DNA of 64,000 bases from Hemerocallis citrina (GCA_017893485.1 JACEHZ010000592.1:558001-622000); one strand, 5' to 3'. Positions 10,300-21,255 are shown, counted from the stretch's first letter. The notes: a model not told the origin generated them from the letters alone. Translations and numbers: made by a program.

Positions 10300-12469
10300 A
10301 TGGCACGCACAAGGGGTAACATGGAGGTAGGAGAAAGTAGTAGACCTCCACGTAATCGCGGTGGACGTGATCGTGGTCATGGTCGTCGTGGTGGTCGTGC
10401 TTCTACCGATGCTACTAATGTAAGTAATTAAATGTTGATTCTAATAGAATTGTATTATATTTTTCGGTCTACTGATGTAAATGTTATTGTTATATAGGTT
10501 GAATTCAATCCAAATGAGGCGGGCCCTTCGTCTTCATACATCCCTCCTGCAGGCCCCGGACCACTCGACCCTTCACTTCTCACTCTCCAGCCGATGCATC
10601 GATCGCAGTATGTTTGGAACGGCGAGGCTACGGAGTGCCGTTTTAGGACTGGGCATCCGCTACCTGTGCACCCACGCATACACGAGTTGCTTAGAGATTG
10701 TGGGTTCTACGGTATTTCCATGATGACATCCATCAAGTGCGATCGTCCACTTCTCGAAGCACTGCTTGAACGATGGAGGCCCGAGACACACTCATTTCAC
10801 CTGCCAGTCGGGGAGATGACGGTGACTTTACAAGACGTTGCTATACTAACCGGGCTTCCAATCGATGGAGAGGCAGTGACAGGATCGATGGACTTCGATC
10901 CCGTGTATCTCGTGGAGGAGTTCCTAGGGGTTGCAGTGGAAGCTGGCGCGATAAATGGGAAATTTATCCGCCTAAAGTGGTTGAAGGATACGTTCAAAAA
11001 TAGATTGAATGGCGCTTCAACTGCAGCGGAGGTGGAGTGCTACTTTAGGGCATATGTTCTAACGCTATTCGGCACGGTCCTGTTTCCAAACTCAACCGGG
11101 AATACCATAGCACTGATGTTCTTGCCCCTAATCGCCGATATAGGTAGGATCCGCCGTTTCAGTTGGGGCAGTGCAATTCTATCGGCACTGTATCGGAGTC
11201 TGTGTCTGTGCAGTATAGGTTCGAACCAGATGAATGGACCTCTAATTCTACTGCAGATATGGAGTTGGGAACGGATTCACGTAGGTCGGCCCGTAGTACG
11301 GATCCAGTCCCAACATTGGAGAGTTCTTTCTGAAGATATAGACATGCTACCTCCGATTGGTGTGTATTGGACAGGAAAACTGACATGGACGGCCAACCCC
11401 AACAGGTGCTTGACATACTACCGCGACGAGTTGGACAGGTTGGCCGCCGACTGTGTGGTGTGGACCCCGTACACAGAGGAGCGATTGATTCGGCTGCCAC
11501 CTATCTGTACGTTCAGGCGTAATTTGTGGCTCACGAAAGCACCTCTAATCAACTTCGGGGTTGTTGAGTTCTACTACCCCGATAGGGTCTTACGGCAGTT
11601 TGGTCTGCACCAGGGGATTTCAGTTACCGTGCCATTCAATGCCGAGATGCTTAACATCACTGGAATGGGCCGTACACCGGGACACAACTGGGCCACTTGC
11701 TTCTTCGAATACGTTCAGAGATGGAACATTAACCGTTTCGAAGAAATCATCATTGACACCCCACCTTTTGACCTCTCCTTGCATGGTGTGTACTTGTCTT
11801 GGTACGAGAGAGTCACTAGACGGTTCATTTCCCCACCGTTGCAGGCTCCTGCCAGAGTCGTTGTACCGATACGTCGACCAGGGACCGAACCAGTAGATGA
11901 GCATTCGGTGAGGTTGCCGATGTACCAACCAAAGGGATCCGCTATTCGTGGCTTTGTAAGTTTTAATGTTTCGTTTTAAATTTTCAAAATTTATATATCA
12001 ATATGTTTTTATATATTTATGTGCATCTAATTCAACCTTTCATGTTTCTCAGTTGACCCAGACTTGGTCCCTTGCCAAGAAATGTGCTCATATGCTAAAT
12101 AGCAACATCGCCGATCAGACGAAGGTTACTGTACGGGAGATGTTATCGTGTTGCCGTGCACAAGCTGATCTTGTGGGGGAGGGCGCAACATTAGATGCGA
12201 TACTTAGGACCCCCACACATCGAACCGGCGGTCGTACCGGTCAACGACGAAAGAGAACTGTTCATAGGCCGCCACCTCAACCTCGAAGTGATTCGGAACA
12301 CGAACAAGAAGCAGACCCTGATATTGAAGCACAAGGTGATGAAGAACAGCTCGTTGGGGATGAGATTGAAGAAGAGCCGGAGATCCCGTTGTCTGCATTG
12401 ACACAGGCAACTCCCCATCGTCATAGACGACACAGAAGACCCCCAGTTTTCTTCACACCAGACCCTTGA
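10300..12469 (+). CDS. Plant mobile domain (MAIN-like) protein, three exons, carried by the MULE
   Basis: Exons are 10300-10419, 10498-11955 and 12053-12469. Both introns have GT..AG ends (donors GTAAGT and GTAAGT) and lie in phase 0, giving 664 residues. The N-terminal 40 residues are an Arg/Gly-rich tail. The core (about residues 75-520) is a plant mobile domain of the MAIN/MAIL type: HPRIHELLRDCGFYGI, then RPETHSFHLPVGEMTVTLQDV and LTGLPIDGEAV, as in aminotransferase-like and PP7-long-form proteins. No phosphatase domain follows; the C-terminus is acidic and His/Arg-rich. MAIN proteins of Arabidopsis act in the nucleus in gene and transposon silencing. Mobile domains are also known in transposons, so this copy may be an element-encoded factor instead of a captured host gene. 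No stops or frameshifts interrupt it. It faces the transposase gene. Confidence 0.9.
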
Positions 12470-13099
12470 TGTAATATTTTTAATTATTTTGATTTTGTAG
12501 TTTTTTTAATGTAGTATTTTCAATGTAGTATTCTTAATGTAGTATTTTTTAATGTAGTTTTTTTTAATGTTGTTTTTTTATTTTTTTAACTTGGTTGCTG
12601 ATCTTGTAGCTGTGTTGATGTAGTATTTTTGAAATGTTCCTCTGTTTGAGATGAAGTTATTAAAATTGTTGATGTGGTTGAAATTGTTGGAGTGGTGATA
12701 TTGGTGTGTCAAGAAGTGGTTGTTGAGTTGTGGTGAAGTGAGTTTTGTTGAGTTGTGGTGAAGTGAATGTGAAATTTTAGTACCTCAGTTGTTTTGTATT
12801 TTAGTACCTCGGTTGAATTTTGGTGCTAAGTTGGTATAATGGTTTATCAGTGCTCAGTTTATTAATCTTCTGTTGTGGTTTGTTGTGATTTTGTAGAATT
12901 TGGTATTTCAAGAAGAGGAATATTGAGTTATGGTTTGTTGTGGTTTATTAATCTTCAGTTTATTAATCTTCTGTTCAATGGTTTGTTGTGGTTTATTAAT
13001 CTTCAGTTTATTAATCTTCTGTTCAATGGTTTGTTGTGGTTTGTTGTGGTTTGTTGTGGCATTTGAAGAAGAGGTGGTTGGATGGGAATATTGAGTTGT
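12470..13099 (+). other. 3' region of the mobile-domain gene
   Basis: This is T- and TGTAG-rich sequence just after the stop (AATGTAGTATTTTT repeats at 12470-12630), a plausible 3' UTR with polyadenylation signals. It continues with TTGTTGTGGTTTATTAATCTTC repeats (12930-13050) that have diverged inverse counterparts at 13880-14110. Confidence 0.5.
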
Positions 13100-13850
13100 T
13101 TGTTCAGGTATTTGAAGAAGAGGTGGTTGTTTTGCAAAGTGTTTAGAACACTCAGCATTTGGCTGATACCAAAAAAAATTCACAGCAACAAGACTCGGTC
13201 TTCCAAAGACCGAGCCTAGTACAACTAGACTCGGTCTTTCAAAGACCGAGTCTTGTTGCTGTGTCTTTTTTTTGGTATCAGACTCAAGACTCGGTGTTCC
13301 AAAGACCGAGTCTAGTTGTTCTAAGCTCGGTCTTTGGAAGACCGAGTCTTGATTCTGATAAACTCCACAGCCCAACAAGCTCTCTGGAAGTTTGAAAACA
13401 ACACAGTCGGTCTTTGAAACACCGCTCTAAAAACACCTAGACTCGGTCTTTCAAAAACCGAGTCTTCAATCAAAACTTCACACATTGAAGACTCGGTCTT
13501 TGAAAGACCGAGTCTAGGTGTTTTTAGAGCGGTGTTTCAAAGACCGACTGTGTTGTTTTCAATCTTCCAGAGAGCTTGTTGGGCTCTGGAGTTTATCAGA
13601 ATCAAGACTCGGTCTTCCAAAGACCGAGCTTAGAACAACTAGACTCGGTCTTTGGAAGACCGAGTCTTGAGTCTGATACCAAAAAAAAGACACAGCAACA
13701 AGACTCGGTCTTTGAAAGACCGAGTCTAGTTGTACTAGGCTCGGTCTTTGGAAGACCGAGTCTTGTTGCTGTGAATTTTTTTTAGCTACAGCCAGAATTT
13801 GAGTGTTTTTCAATCTTTCAAAACAACAACCTCTTCTTCAAATGCCTGAA
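13100..13850. repeat. Large inverted repeat between the convergent MULE genes
   Basis: The arms 13470 leftward and 13484 rightward are near-perfect complements around a 13-base spacer (13471-13483). They extend about 350 bp each, with weaker similarity out to about 12700 and 14110. Each arm contains several short palindromes of the TIR type (ACTCGGTCTT..AAGACCGAGT). A transcript through it would fold into a long hairpin. It is not a protein gene: reading frames here repeat the same DSVFQRPSL-like peptide from the palindromes on both strands. Confidence 0.93.
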
Positions 13851-14169
13851 CAAACATCTCAAAATTCCCATCCAACAACTCAAAATCACAACAAACCACA
13901 ACAACAAAATATAAAACTGATCAATATGCTTCTTCCACTTGACCAACTTAGTACCAAAATACAAAACAACTAATAAACCACTTCAAAATACCAAACAACA
14001 AACCAACTTAGTACCAAAATTCACCACAACTCAGCAACAAGACTCACCACACCTCAGCAACAAGACTCACTTCACCACAACTAAACAACCACTTCACCAC
14101 AACTATCCAAACTAAGTGTTCATTTCGAAATAAATATTACAAACACAATAGGAAACACAAAATGAAATT

Positions 14170-16839
14170 TCAACTGTTTTGAGATGCTATGTTAGTACAT
14201 CGACGCTTGTTGTGTCCTTCCAACCCGCACCTTGAACATTTCATTCTTGTACCCCTGCTAGAACTATCTCTCACATCCATATCGTTGCGTATTCTCGTGG
14301 ATTTAGGCCGGCCTTTCCGTGACCGTCGCAAACTAGAATCTGGTACAAGTCGTGGACCGTCGATAGTAGGCCAATATGCTTCATCTAGAATAGGACTGAA
14401 CACAGGAGCCCAAGTTTGTGCTAATGACGTGATAAGGTAAAATTTATCAACATAAGGCTTGTGATCGATTGCACGATAAGCACAGGCTGCTAATACATGA
14501 GAACAGGGAATATGATATAGATGAAACTTCATACATGTGCATGTTTTCGTACCCAAATTCACGGTGTGCAAGTTCCCACCCTTCCGTTCTCCATTTACCA
14601 TGCGTATACCAGTTTTGACGGAAAAAATTCCAGGCTGATGATGAAACATTGTAACCACATGTTGATTTGCTCTTTCACGGCGAATATCAATTACATCTTG
14701 TACTCGTTTAGCAAAAATTTTCCCTTCACATAATAGCTTATTAGCTTCCTGTCGACGAGTAGTAAAGTAAGAGTTGAGACGTAAAAAAATCGTCTCAACA
14801 ATTGCAGTTACTGGTAAACTACGGACTCCTTTCAGTACTGAATTGAAGCATTCTGACAGGTTCGTAGTCATCATTCCATATCGTCGACCTTCATCTGCAT
14901 AAAGTGCCCATTTCTGAACCGGTTTCTCTTTCAACCAGTTAGCCGCCTCGACATTGACGGTTTCAAGTTCGGCGAGTTTGGCCATGAACTTTTTGGGTTG
15001 GTGTTGACAAGCTATACTTTTGGCCTTCTTGCGCAATGCCTTGCTACCAAATTTACTAAAAAAATTTGTGGCAAAATGACGCATGCAATATCGATGAAAT
15101 CCATTCGGTTCGTTCCAAGTACCGTTTTGCAAATCCATAGCAGACAATATACCAGCATGACGATCCGAGATAACACACAACTCAGTGCGATCGGTGACAT
15201 AATGCCGGACGCAAGTCATAAACCATGTCCACGTGTTTATACTCTCTCCATCAACCAATGCAAATGCAAAAGGAAATAAGCAACCATTCGCATCCGGGGA
15301 AACAGCAATTAGCAAACAACCCTTGTACTTACCGTACAAGTGAGTTCCATCTACACTAATAACCGGTCTGCAAGACTTGAAACCTTCAATCGAAGGACCA
15401 AATGCCCAAAATACTCCCTTGAATGTTTCCTCGCTGGGGCTAGACTCAAATTTGTCCCAGTGGACAACGGTACCTGGATTTGCTGATTGAATTGCTATTA
15501 GTAGAAAAGGCAACTTCGTGTATGCTTCTTCGAAGGTACCGTACAACCTCTCAATTGCCTTTTGTTTTGCTTTCCAAGCTTTCTTATATGAAATCTGATA
15601 ATTATATTCTATTTTCACAATCTCAATAATTGCCCCCGGTGATACAGCAATATCCTTCTTCACCACACCCAAAATCAAATTACTGACAAGGTTAGCATCA
15701 ATTTTGCAGTGGTCTTGATTCAACGTGGGATTCGTACAAGTATGCGGGCCGACTATCTTCTTCACCACAAAATTTCTCCCTCCTTTTGGAACAATAGCTC
15801 GTAATCTCCAAGGGCATCCACCATCACTTACTCCTGGGGGACCTTGTACGATCTCCTCTATTGTACGTTTTCTAGGTGCCTTTTTACATTTAACAGTGTA
15901 TAGTGACGGTGATGTTTTCAATGTGACAAATTCACGATGTTTCTTGATAGAATATACCTTCACAGCATGCAGAAGGGAGTCTTTACTAACAAACTCCTGT
16001 CCAACGTAAAATTCGTCTACATTGGATGAACCAGAAGACTCTTGTGGATATGGGGGAACTCTAGCAGCTTCAGCCATCTCCTCCGTAACATGAGCGTTAA
16101 CATTAGCATACATATCAGTAACTCTCACTGCATTAGAACTATTGTTCGAAGGATTTACATTAGCTACATCATCGTCTTCTTCTCCATCATCACTTTCTAG
16201 ACTTTCATCATCGTCTGTTTCTTCCTCTTCTTCATCATCATCTAATAAGCTGTTGTTAATCACTGCATTTTGAAAGAGTTCAAACATACTGTCATTTGGA
16301 ACAGAGTTAGGAACCGAACTTGGTTGGCGTGGCAGCTCAACATTTACAGAATCCGGAATTGTTGTATTTGTGAAGGTGTTCTCTTGTGAGGATACCGGAT
16401 TTGGTTGTGAAGATTGATCGGGGTTAGGCCTCGACTGCTGTGTAGGTGCTACCCGTATGAAGCTTGCACTGGGGATATCATGTGGCTGAGGAGTTACAAC
16501 TCGAATTTGCTGAATATATAACTCTAATACAGACCAAGCACAATTCGGATCAAATGTCCTAGCAATCAATGACTTCAGCGCATTATCAGTAGGTACGGGC
16601 ACTGTCATAAAATACTGAACACCTCCTCTTCCTGCTGCGTATCGAGCTAAAATTTTCGCATTCCATTCATTCCTATCCCAATTAGTAACTTCATAGATTT
16701 TCTCAACTAGTTCTTCAAATGTAATGGTACGGGGTACCCAAACTATTTCCGGTTCCAAATGACTATAACTACTACCAATCTTTGGATCAAGAATAATTTC
16801 ACCACCAAAGTATAACCAAATAGGAATCTCAAGATCCAT
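14170..16839 (-). CDS. MURA-type transposase of the MULE
   Basis: This is a single open frame of 889 residues; the first Met is used as start. In order: an N-terminal PB1-like region (about 1-110), an acidic Ser/Asp/Glu linker (about 195-235), a MuDR N-terminal DNA-binding domain (FYVGQEFVSKDSLLHAVKVY through GPHTC, about 275-370), and the MULE DDE core with VISVDGTHLYGKYKG and CVISDRHAG supplying two catalytic Asp, the Glu probably in NLSECFNSVLKG. A SWIM zinc finger (CTCMKFHLYHIPCSH) and a C-terminal zinc knuckle (CSRCGLEGHNKRRC) follow. It acts in the nucleus, binding TIRs and cutting and joining the element ends. Nothing is visibly broken. The gene converges on the mobile-domain gene and probably starts transcription at the right TIR. 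Confidence 0.95.
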   Translation of the reverse strand: MDLEIPIWLYFGGEIILDPKIGSSYSHLEPEIVWVPRTITFEELVEKIYEVTNWDRNEWNAKILARYAAGRGGVQYFMTVPVPTDNALKSLIARTFDPNCAWSVLELYIQQIRVVTPQPHDIPSASFIRVAPTQQSRPNPDQSSQPNPVSSQENTFTNTTIPDSVNVELPRQPSSVPNSVPNDSMFELFQNAVINNSLLDDDEEEEETDDDESLESDDGEEDDDVANVNPSNNSSNAVRVTDMYANVNAHVTEEMAEAARVPPYPQESSGSSNVDEFYVGQEFVSKDSLLHAVKVYSIKKHREFVTLKTSPSLYTVKCKKAPRKRTIEEIVQGPPGVSDGGCPWRLRAIVPKGGRNFVVKKIVGPHTCTNPTLNQDHCKIDANLVSNLILGVVKKDIAVSPGAIIEIVKIEYNYQISYKKAWKAKQKAIERLYGTFEEAYTKLPFLLIAIQSANPGTVVHWDKFESSPSEETFKGVFWAFGPSIEGFKSCRPVISVDGTHLYGKYKGCLLIAVSPDANGCLFPFAFALVDGESINTWTWFMTCVRHYVTDRTELCVISDRHAGILSAMDLQNGTWNEPNGFHRYCMRHFATNFFSKFGSKALRKKAKSIACQHQPKKFMAKLAELETVNVEAANWLKEKPVQKWALYADEGRRYGMMTTNLSECFNSVLKGVRSLPVTAIVETIFLRLNSYFTTRRQEANKLLCEGKIFAKRVQDVIDIRRERANQHVVTMFHHQPGIFSVKTGIRMVNGERKGGNLHTVNLGTKTCTCMKFHLYHIPCSHVLAACAYRAIDHKPYVDKFYLITSLAQTWAPVFSPILDEAYWPTIDGPRLVPDSSLRRSRKGRPKSTRIRNDMDVRDSSSRGTRMKCSRCGLEGHNKRRCTNIASQNS

Positions 16840-17183
16840 ACCTAGGTATATTTATTAAAATATGCGAGTTATTATCTAAACGCAAACAAAATCTATACCA
16901 AATTTCAGAAAATTAAAGGCCAATATTCATCATACCTTCACAAGCGTCAAGAACAGAGCCGTATAGATTTCGTTAAAAGAGTTGAAGTTGCGATCCGCTC
17001 CAAATTTAGCAAAAATCAGAAAAATGGATCTTTCAAAATAAGGGTTTTGGGTTGTTATAGTGGAGATGGTTAGAGGGTTAGGAAGATATTGGTGTATATA
17101 TTTAGATTAAGATTAGATTTTGTGGGTAGGAGGTCGCCCTAGATTTAGGAAGATGGGTTAGAGAAATAGAGTAGGTTAAAGTC
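16840..17183 (-). other. 5' UTR/promoter region of the MULE transposase
   Basis: The stretch between the transposase start and the right TIR has no coding potential. The minus strand has a TATATATACACCAA sequence near 17090-17103, a candidate TATA box about 250 bp before the start codon. Confidence 0.4.
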
Positions 17184-17465
17184 GAGAAGAAGAAGAAGAA
17201 AGAAAGAGGATCTGCGCTTTAAAAAACGCAGAGTAAAGACTCGGTCTCTCAAAGACCGAGTCTGGTGCAAATAGACTCGGTTTTTGAAAGACCGAGTCTT
17301 GCTCTTTGAATTTTCAAAGCGCAAGACTCGGTCTTTCAAAGACCGAGTCTATTTGCACTAGACTCGGTTTTTGAGAGACCGAGTGGGGCGCTTTGGGAAT
17401 TAAAAAAAAAAGTAGGGCGGTTTGGGAAAAACTTTGCAAAAATGGGGCGTTTTGGGAAAAAATTC
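17184..17465 (-). repeat. Right TIR of the MULE
   Basis: This is the inverse of the left TIR and is the slightly longer copy. It carries the same palindromes. Some GACCGAGT copies read AACCGAGT here, C/T changes that leave the stems mostly intact. Confidence 0.95.
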
Positions 17466-17944
17466 AGGGAGATACGGGGATCAATAACTATTAGTGGAGG
17501 AGAATTAAAGGAGATATTTTAGGGAGAGGGGTTACGGGACTACAATTAATAGGCTGATTGTGGGATAGTATATTGGGGTTACTTGATTTAGAAGAGAGAT
17601 TTAGGGGTTAATTGTTGGATCTGGTCAACAATAGAGTTTGGATTTGGGTTAGAGGATCAACACCCAATAGAAGATGGGCTTGGTCCATAGGCTCAAAACA
17701 AAATTAATTATTTAAATATAGAATTGGGCCCAAAATAAATAATTAGACCATTGGGTTTAATTTAAATTACTAGGCTTATAATAAAAATTGGGTTCCAAAA
17801 TATTTCACATATTAAAATAGTTGAATAATCAATTATTGGGCTTCACAAAATAGTTTGAATATCATATTAAATTAAAAGAGAATAGTTTAATTTAAAATAC
17901 GGGAAAATACTTGAAAATATAAATTTACGGAAACAGGGGTTACA

Positions 17945-18680
17945 AATCCTACTCACCTTACAACAAAATTTCATCCTCGAAATTTGCATAGGCGGTATAT
18001 AGGATGGGGCAATGTAACACCCAAAAGATGGAGACGCAGGAAACAATGAAAAGAAATGAGTGGGCTTAGATAATACTAAGGTTGAGTCTAAGAGTACAAT
18101 CAAAATGTGCATGTACAAGAGGGTATGTAGAAATAAATGATGCAAGGAAAGAAAAAGACATGAAGATGACGAAATAACAAATTGCAACATACCTTCGATA
18201 ATAACTTCAGCTGCCTCTGCTTCTTCTGCAATCAAGTTGTAGGCTTGCCCTCTCCCAGGTGCTGCGGGCCTCTGACCGTAGTCTTGCCGTTGCGGTGGGG
18301 GCGGTGGTCCCCGAACTGGTGCTCTCTGCTGGATCGGCTCTCGGGCGGCTGGACCATTTCTTGCCTATGGACATTCTCGAAGCACATGGTCATAAGATCC
18401 ACAAGCGAAGCATTGGCGATTTGCCCACCGATAGTCTCTTCGTATGTGACCGGATTTCTAACAGTACTCACAGATCACATCTCTCTTCGGAGCAGCAGGT
18501 GGATAAGGCATTGAACTAGTGGCAGCGGGGGCTGTCCTCCGAATTGGTCCACCAACGGATCTAGCCGCAACGAGGTTCAAGACAGGGCACTGCATAGCAC
18601 GCTTTCTCGTACTTGTCTGTTCTTGGCTTCTGGCTGCCTCCAGAATGTCGGCAAAGGATCGGAGTCGTAATGCAGCTAAG
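17945..18680 (-). pseudogene. Element 1: 3' part of gag and remnant before the 3' LTR
   Basis: Minus-strand sequence from 18680 continues the gag broken by element 2, in frame (DIQDC then LAALRLRSFADILEAARSQEQ). It has zinc-knuckle-like motifs (CEYC..., with an in-frame stop after the second Cys, then CFACGSYDHVLRECP) and a Pro/Gln-rich tail. The tail ends LIAEEAEAAEVIIEG at about 18190, which resembles the start of a retroviral-type protease. From there to the LTR there is no RT, RNase H or integrase. The 17945-18000 stretch (read on minus, ATTTCGAGGATGAAATTTTG) resembles the conserved end of chromovirus pol. At least two stops make it non-functional. Confidence 0.75.
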
Positions 18681-19298
18681 TGTTACCGCTAAATCTGGTG
18701 TGGGGGTAAACAGATAGTATTTGTGGATTCTTGAAAAACCTGAATAGCAAACCTGAACCTGTTCTGCCGGAGTTTGACCGCTGACTCCTGCCGTTCACCT
18801 GCAAAATGTGTGAGACACCGGGGTTGATCCCGGCGATGCACCCTCCGACGCTTAAGTCAGTAATTAGAAATGATTATGAAAGAGTGTTAACTAGCAAAAG
18901 ATTGATTACCACTTAATAGAGATGGATGGGGGGTATTTATAGGCATCTTAGGGATCAGATTAGGAATGTAATCCCTCTGATCTGATAAGGAATAAAATCC
19001 TCGTAATCAAACAAGGAATGTGATCCCTGATTTCCCGGCGAAAGGATAGATACGAATCAGGGCCGTTGATTTGGCTGAATCAGAGACCCTAATTCTATCC
19101 TGCTGGATTGGGTTAGTTTCGGGTTGGGACCCGTACCCAGTTGAGGTGGATCCGTTCGCGGGTCATTGGATCTTTGGAGAGGAGATCTAGTACCCGTCTC
19201 AGACCCGGTTGTAAGTTAAATTACCGTTTTACCCCTGGACTTCGAGATTCGTGCCCGATTTGGACGGTTCCGATTTAACTCCATTTTTAGCCATATCA
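18681..19298 (-). repeat. 3' LTR of element 2
   Basis: The 618-bp LTR reads TGATATGGCT...GGTAACA on minus. It contains a TATA box TATAAATA (18941-18934, minus). Downstream is the stretch ACTTAAGCGTCGGAGGGT, a conserved R/U5 feature also present in the element 3 LTR (near 51930). Confidence 0.95.
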
Positions 19299-19312
19299 CG
19301 AGCCCCCCACTC
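19299..19312 (-). other. Polypurine tract of element 2
   Basis: Read on minus it is GGGAGTGGGGGGCTCG directly before the LTR start TGATATGG. Element 3 has the related GAGTGTGGGGCTTG before its own TGATATAGG. Confidence 0.85.
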
Positions 19313-19719
19313 CCGAAGACTGAGTTTGATCAGCCTTTGAGGAGTAGTTTTACTGTTTTAATGGCTGGCGGAGTTGTATCGGAGTCCAAATGGAAGGTTT
19401 TGAATCTTTGAAGGAGGTAGTGTGGTGATTTTTCAAGTTGGTTGCGCTCTGAGTTGTTCTTGAGCTTTCCTGGATGTTTGGTGATTTTTATCTATTTTTT
19501 TGGTTTATTTATTTAATTTTGCGAAGTGTTAACCAGTCGTTCGGGGGTCTTAACAACATGTTCTAGGCAACAATTGTTCGTTCAGGGGCTCAAGAATATA
19601 CCCCCGAATTTATAATTATTTCCTAGAATTTTTAGTTAATTTTCCCGAATTTTTAGTATTTTTTTGTAATTTTTAAATAAATAAAACGATTTAAATAAAT
19701 AAAAACTAATTTTTAATAC
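19313..19719. other. Element 2, non-coding stretch next to the 3' LTR
   Basis: I see no reading frame or repeat of note here beyond an AT-rich end with TTAAATAAATAAAA repeats (19670-19715). Confidence 0.4.
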
Positions 19720-21255
19720 CTATTTATGGCGTGGCGCGATCTGAGCCCTCCATCAGCGTCGAGCGCGATTTTCTGGGCAATCGGACGGTCCATGTTCCTC
19801 GGCAGATAGTTTCTCCATATGAGAGGGTCGGCAGCTCGGCTCCTCAGCTTGGCAGATCGGCTCGGAGCCTCTGGATCTGCCGAGCTACGTGGCACGATCC
19901 TGAGCGTCCATCTCAGCGCGGATCCCCAAAAAATGCTATCTTGTCGTTTCGTGAACGTGGCAAGATCTATGCCATCCATCACATTTGAGCACGTTTTTTG
20001 ACAAGATCCAACGGCTGAGGAGGATCGGCCTCTTTTTTCTCCATATGTGGAGGTCGGTTCCTCGTCCCCTCGGCTCGGCAGTTCGGCATCGTAGGCCGAA
20101 TAAGTGCTCCGACAAGACGTTTGGTCTGACCTAGTAGCTCGAAGGCTCGACCAAGCTGTTCGGTAGCTCGGCTAAGCTCTCCGGTGGCTCAATTTCTTGT
20201 CTACTGTATTAGTGGCTCGGTGGTCCAGCCCAGCTGTTTGGTAGGTCGGCTCGGAGCCTCAAAATCTGCCGAGCTACGTGGCGTGATCCTGAGCATCCAT
20301 CACGGCGTGAATCACGAGGATGGGGTTCAGATCACGAGAAACCGTTATCTTTTCGTTTTGTGGGCGTGGCCCGATCTGAACCGTCCATCAAGTTCTGACA
20401 CGAATTTTGGAATGATCGGACGGTGATTCGTCCTCGGCAGAATTTTTCTCCATATGTGAAGGTCGGTACCTCGGCACCTCGGTTCGGCTCTTCCTGCAGC
20501 TTGGCTCAGAGCCTCAGGATCTGCCGAGCTACGTGGCGTGATCCTGAGCGTCCATCACGGCGTGAATCACGAGGATGGGGTTCAGATCACGAGAAAACAT
20601 TATCTTGTCGTTTTGTGGGCGTGGCCCGATCTGAACCGTCCATCAAGTTCTGACACGAATTTCGGAATGATCGGACGGTGATTCGTCCTCGGTGGAATTT
20701 TTCTCCATATGTGAAGGTCGGTACCTCGGCACCTCGGTTCGGCTCTTCCTGTAGCTTGGCTCGGAGCCTCAACATCTGCCGAGCTATGTGGCGCGATCGT
20801 GAACGTCCATCACGGCGTGAATCACGAGGACAGGGTTCAGATCACGAGAAAACGTTATCTTGTCGTTTTGTGGGCGTGGTCCGATCTGAACCGTCCGTCA
20901 AGTTTTGACACGAATTTGGAACGATCGGACGGTGATTCATCCTCGGCAGAATTTTTCTCCATATGTGAAGGTCGGTACCTCGGCACCTCGGTTCGGCTCT
21001 TCTTGCAGCTTGGCTCGGAGCCTCAGGATCTGCCGAGCTACGTGGTGTGATCCTGAGCGTCCATCACGGCGTGAATCACGAGGATGGGGTTCAGATCACG
21101 AGAAAACATTATCTTGTCGTTTTGTGGGTGTGGCCCGATCTGAACCGTCCATCAAGTTCTGACACGAATTTTGGAATGATCGGACGGTGATTCGTCCTCG
21201 GCAGAATTTTTCTCCATATGTGGAGGTCGGTACCTCGGCACCTCGGTTCAGTTAG
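19720..21255. repeat. 255-bp tandem repeat array of element 2
   Basis: Marker words recur with steps of 255, 254 and 255 bp (the AATTTTTCTCCATATGTGAA start at 20441, 20696, 20950 and 21205). Each unit also holds CTGCCGAGCTACGTGGC and GGGCGTGGCCCGATCTGAAC. Units left of about 20200 (19720-20180) are more diverged. Short reading frames here are repeats of each other and are not genes. It sits between the antisense gene promoter and the 3' LTR. Confidence 0.93.

Larger units (their letters stand above)
8732..17465. mobile_element. Complete Mutator-like element (MULE) with MURA transposase and plant mobile domain gene
   Basis: The TIRs are about 265-280 bp and nearly identical, beginning GAATTTTTTCCC (8732-8997 and 17184-17465). 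A perfect 9-bp target duplication AGGGAGATA flanks them (8723-8731 and 17466-17474), the length diagnostic for Mutator elements. Inside are two convergent genes: a three-exon plant mobile domain gene on plus (10300-12469) and an uninterrupted 889-codon transposase on minus (14170-16839). They are separated by a large inverted repeat centred near 13477. It is inserted in LTR-A of element 1. Intact ends, target duplication and reading frames suggest a young, possibly autonomous element. Confidence 0.96.
1..17944 (-). repeat. 3' LTR of element 1 (LTR-A), interrupted
   Basis: Segments 1-1032, 4635 to about 5640, 8628-8731 and 17475-17944 align in order with the uninterrupted LTR at 35317-37802, so this is a single LTR broken by later insertions. 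The minus-strand LTR start (TGTAACCCC) is at 17944. Ahead of it is a weak purine-rich tract instead of a clear polypurine tract. Relative to LTR-B this copy carries roughly 30 bp more beside the MULE insertion (17475-17510), best explained by a small deletion in LTR-B. Confidence 0.85.

Noticed and set aside
13190..13770. Regularly repeated palindromes resembling a CRISPR array
   Set aside because: Spacers are themselves repeated and inverted, the units are inside a plant MULE and also in its TIRs; not CRISPR.
12908..13813. Frames encoding repeated DSVFQRPSL peptides on both strands
   Set aside because: Direct translation of the palindromic repeat units; the same peptide appears on both strands of the inverted repeat.
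20184..21162. Series of 76-85-residue similar frames
   Set aside because: Tandem-repeat products of the 255-bp units.
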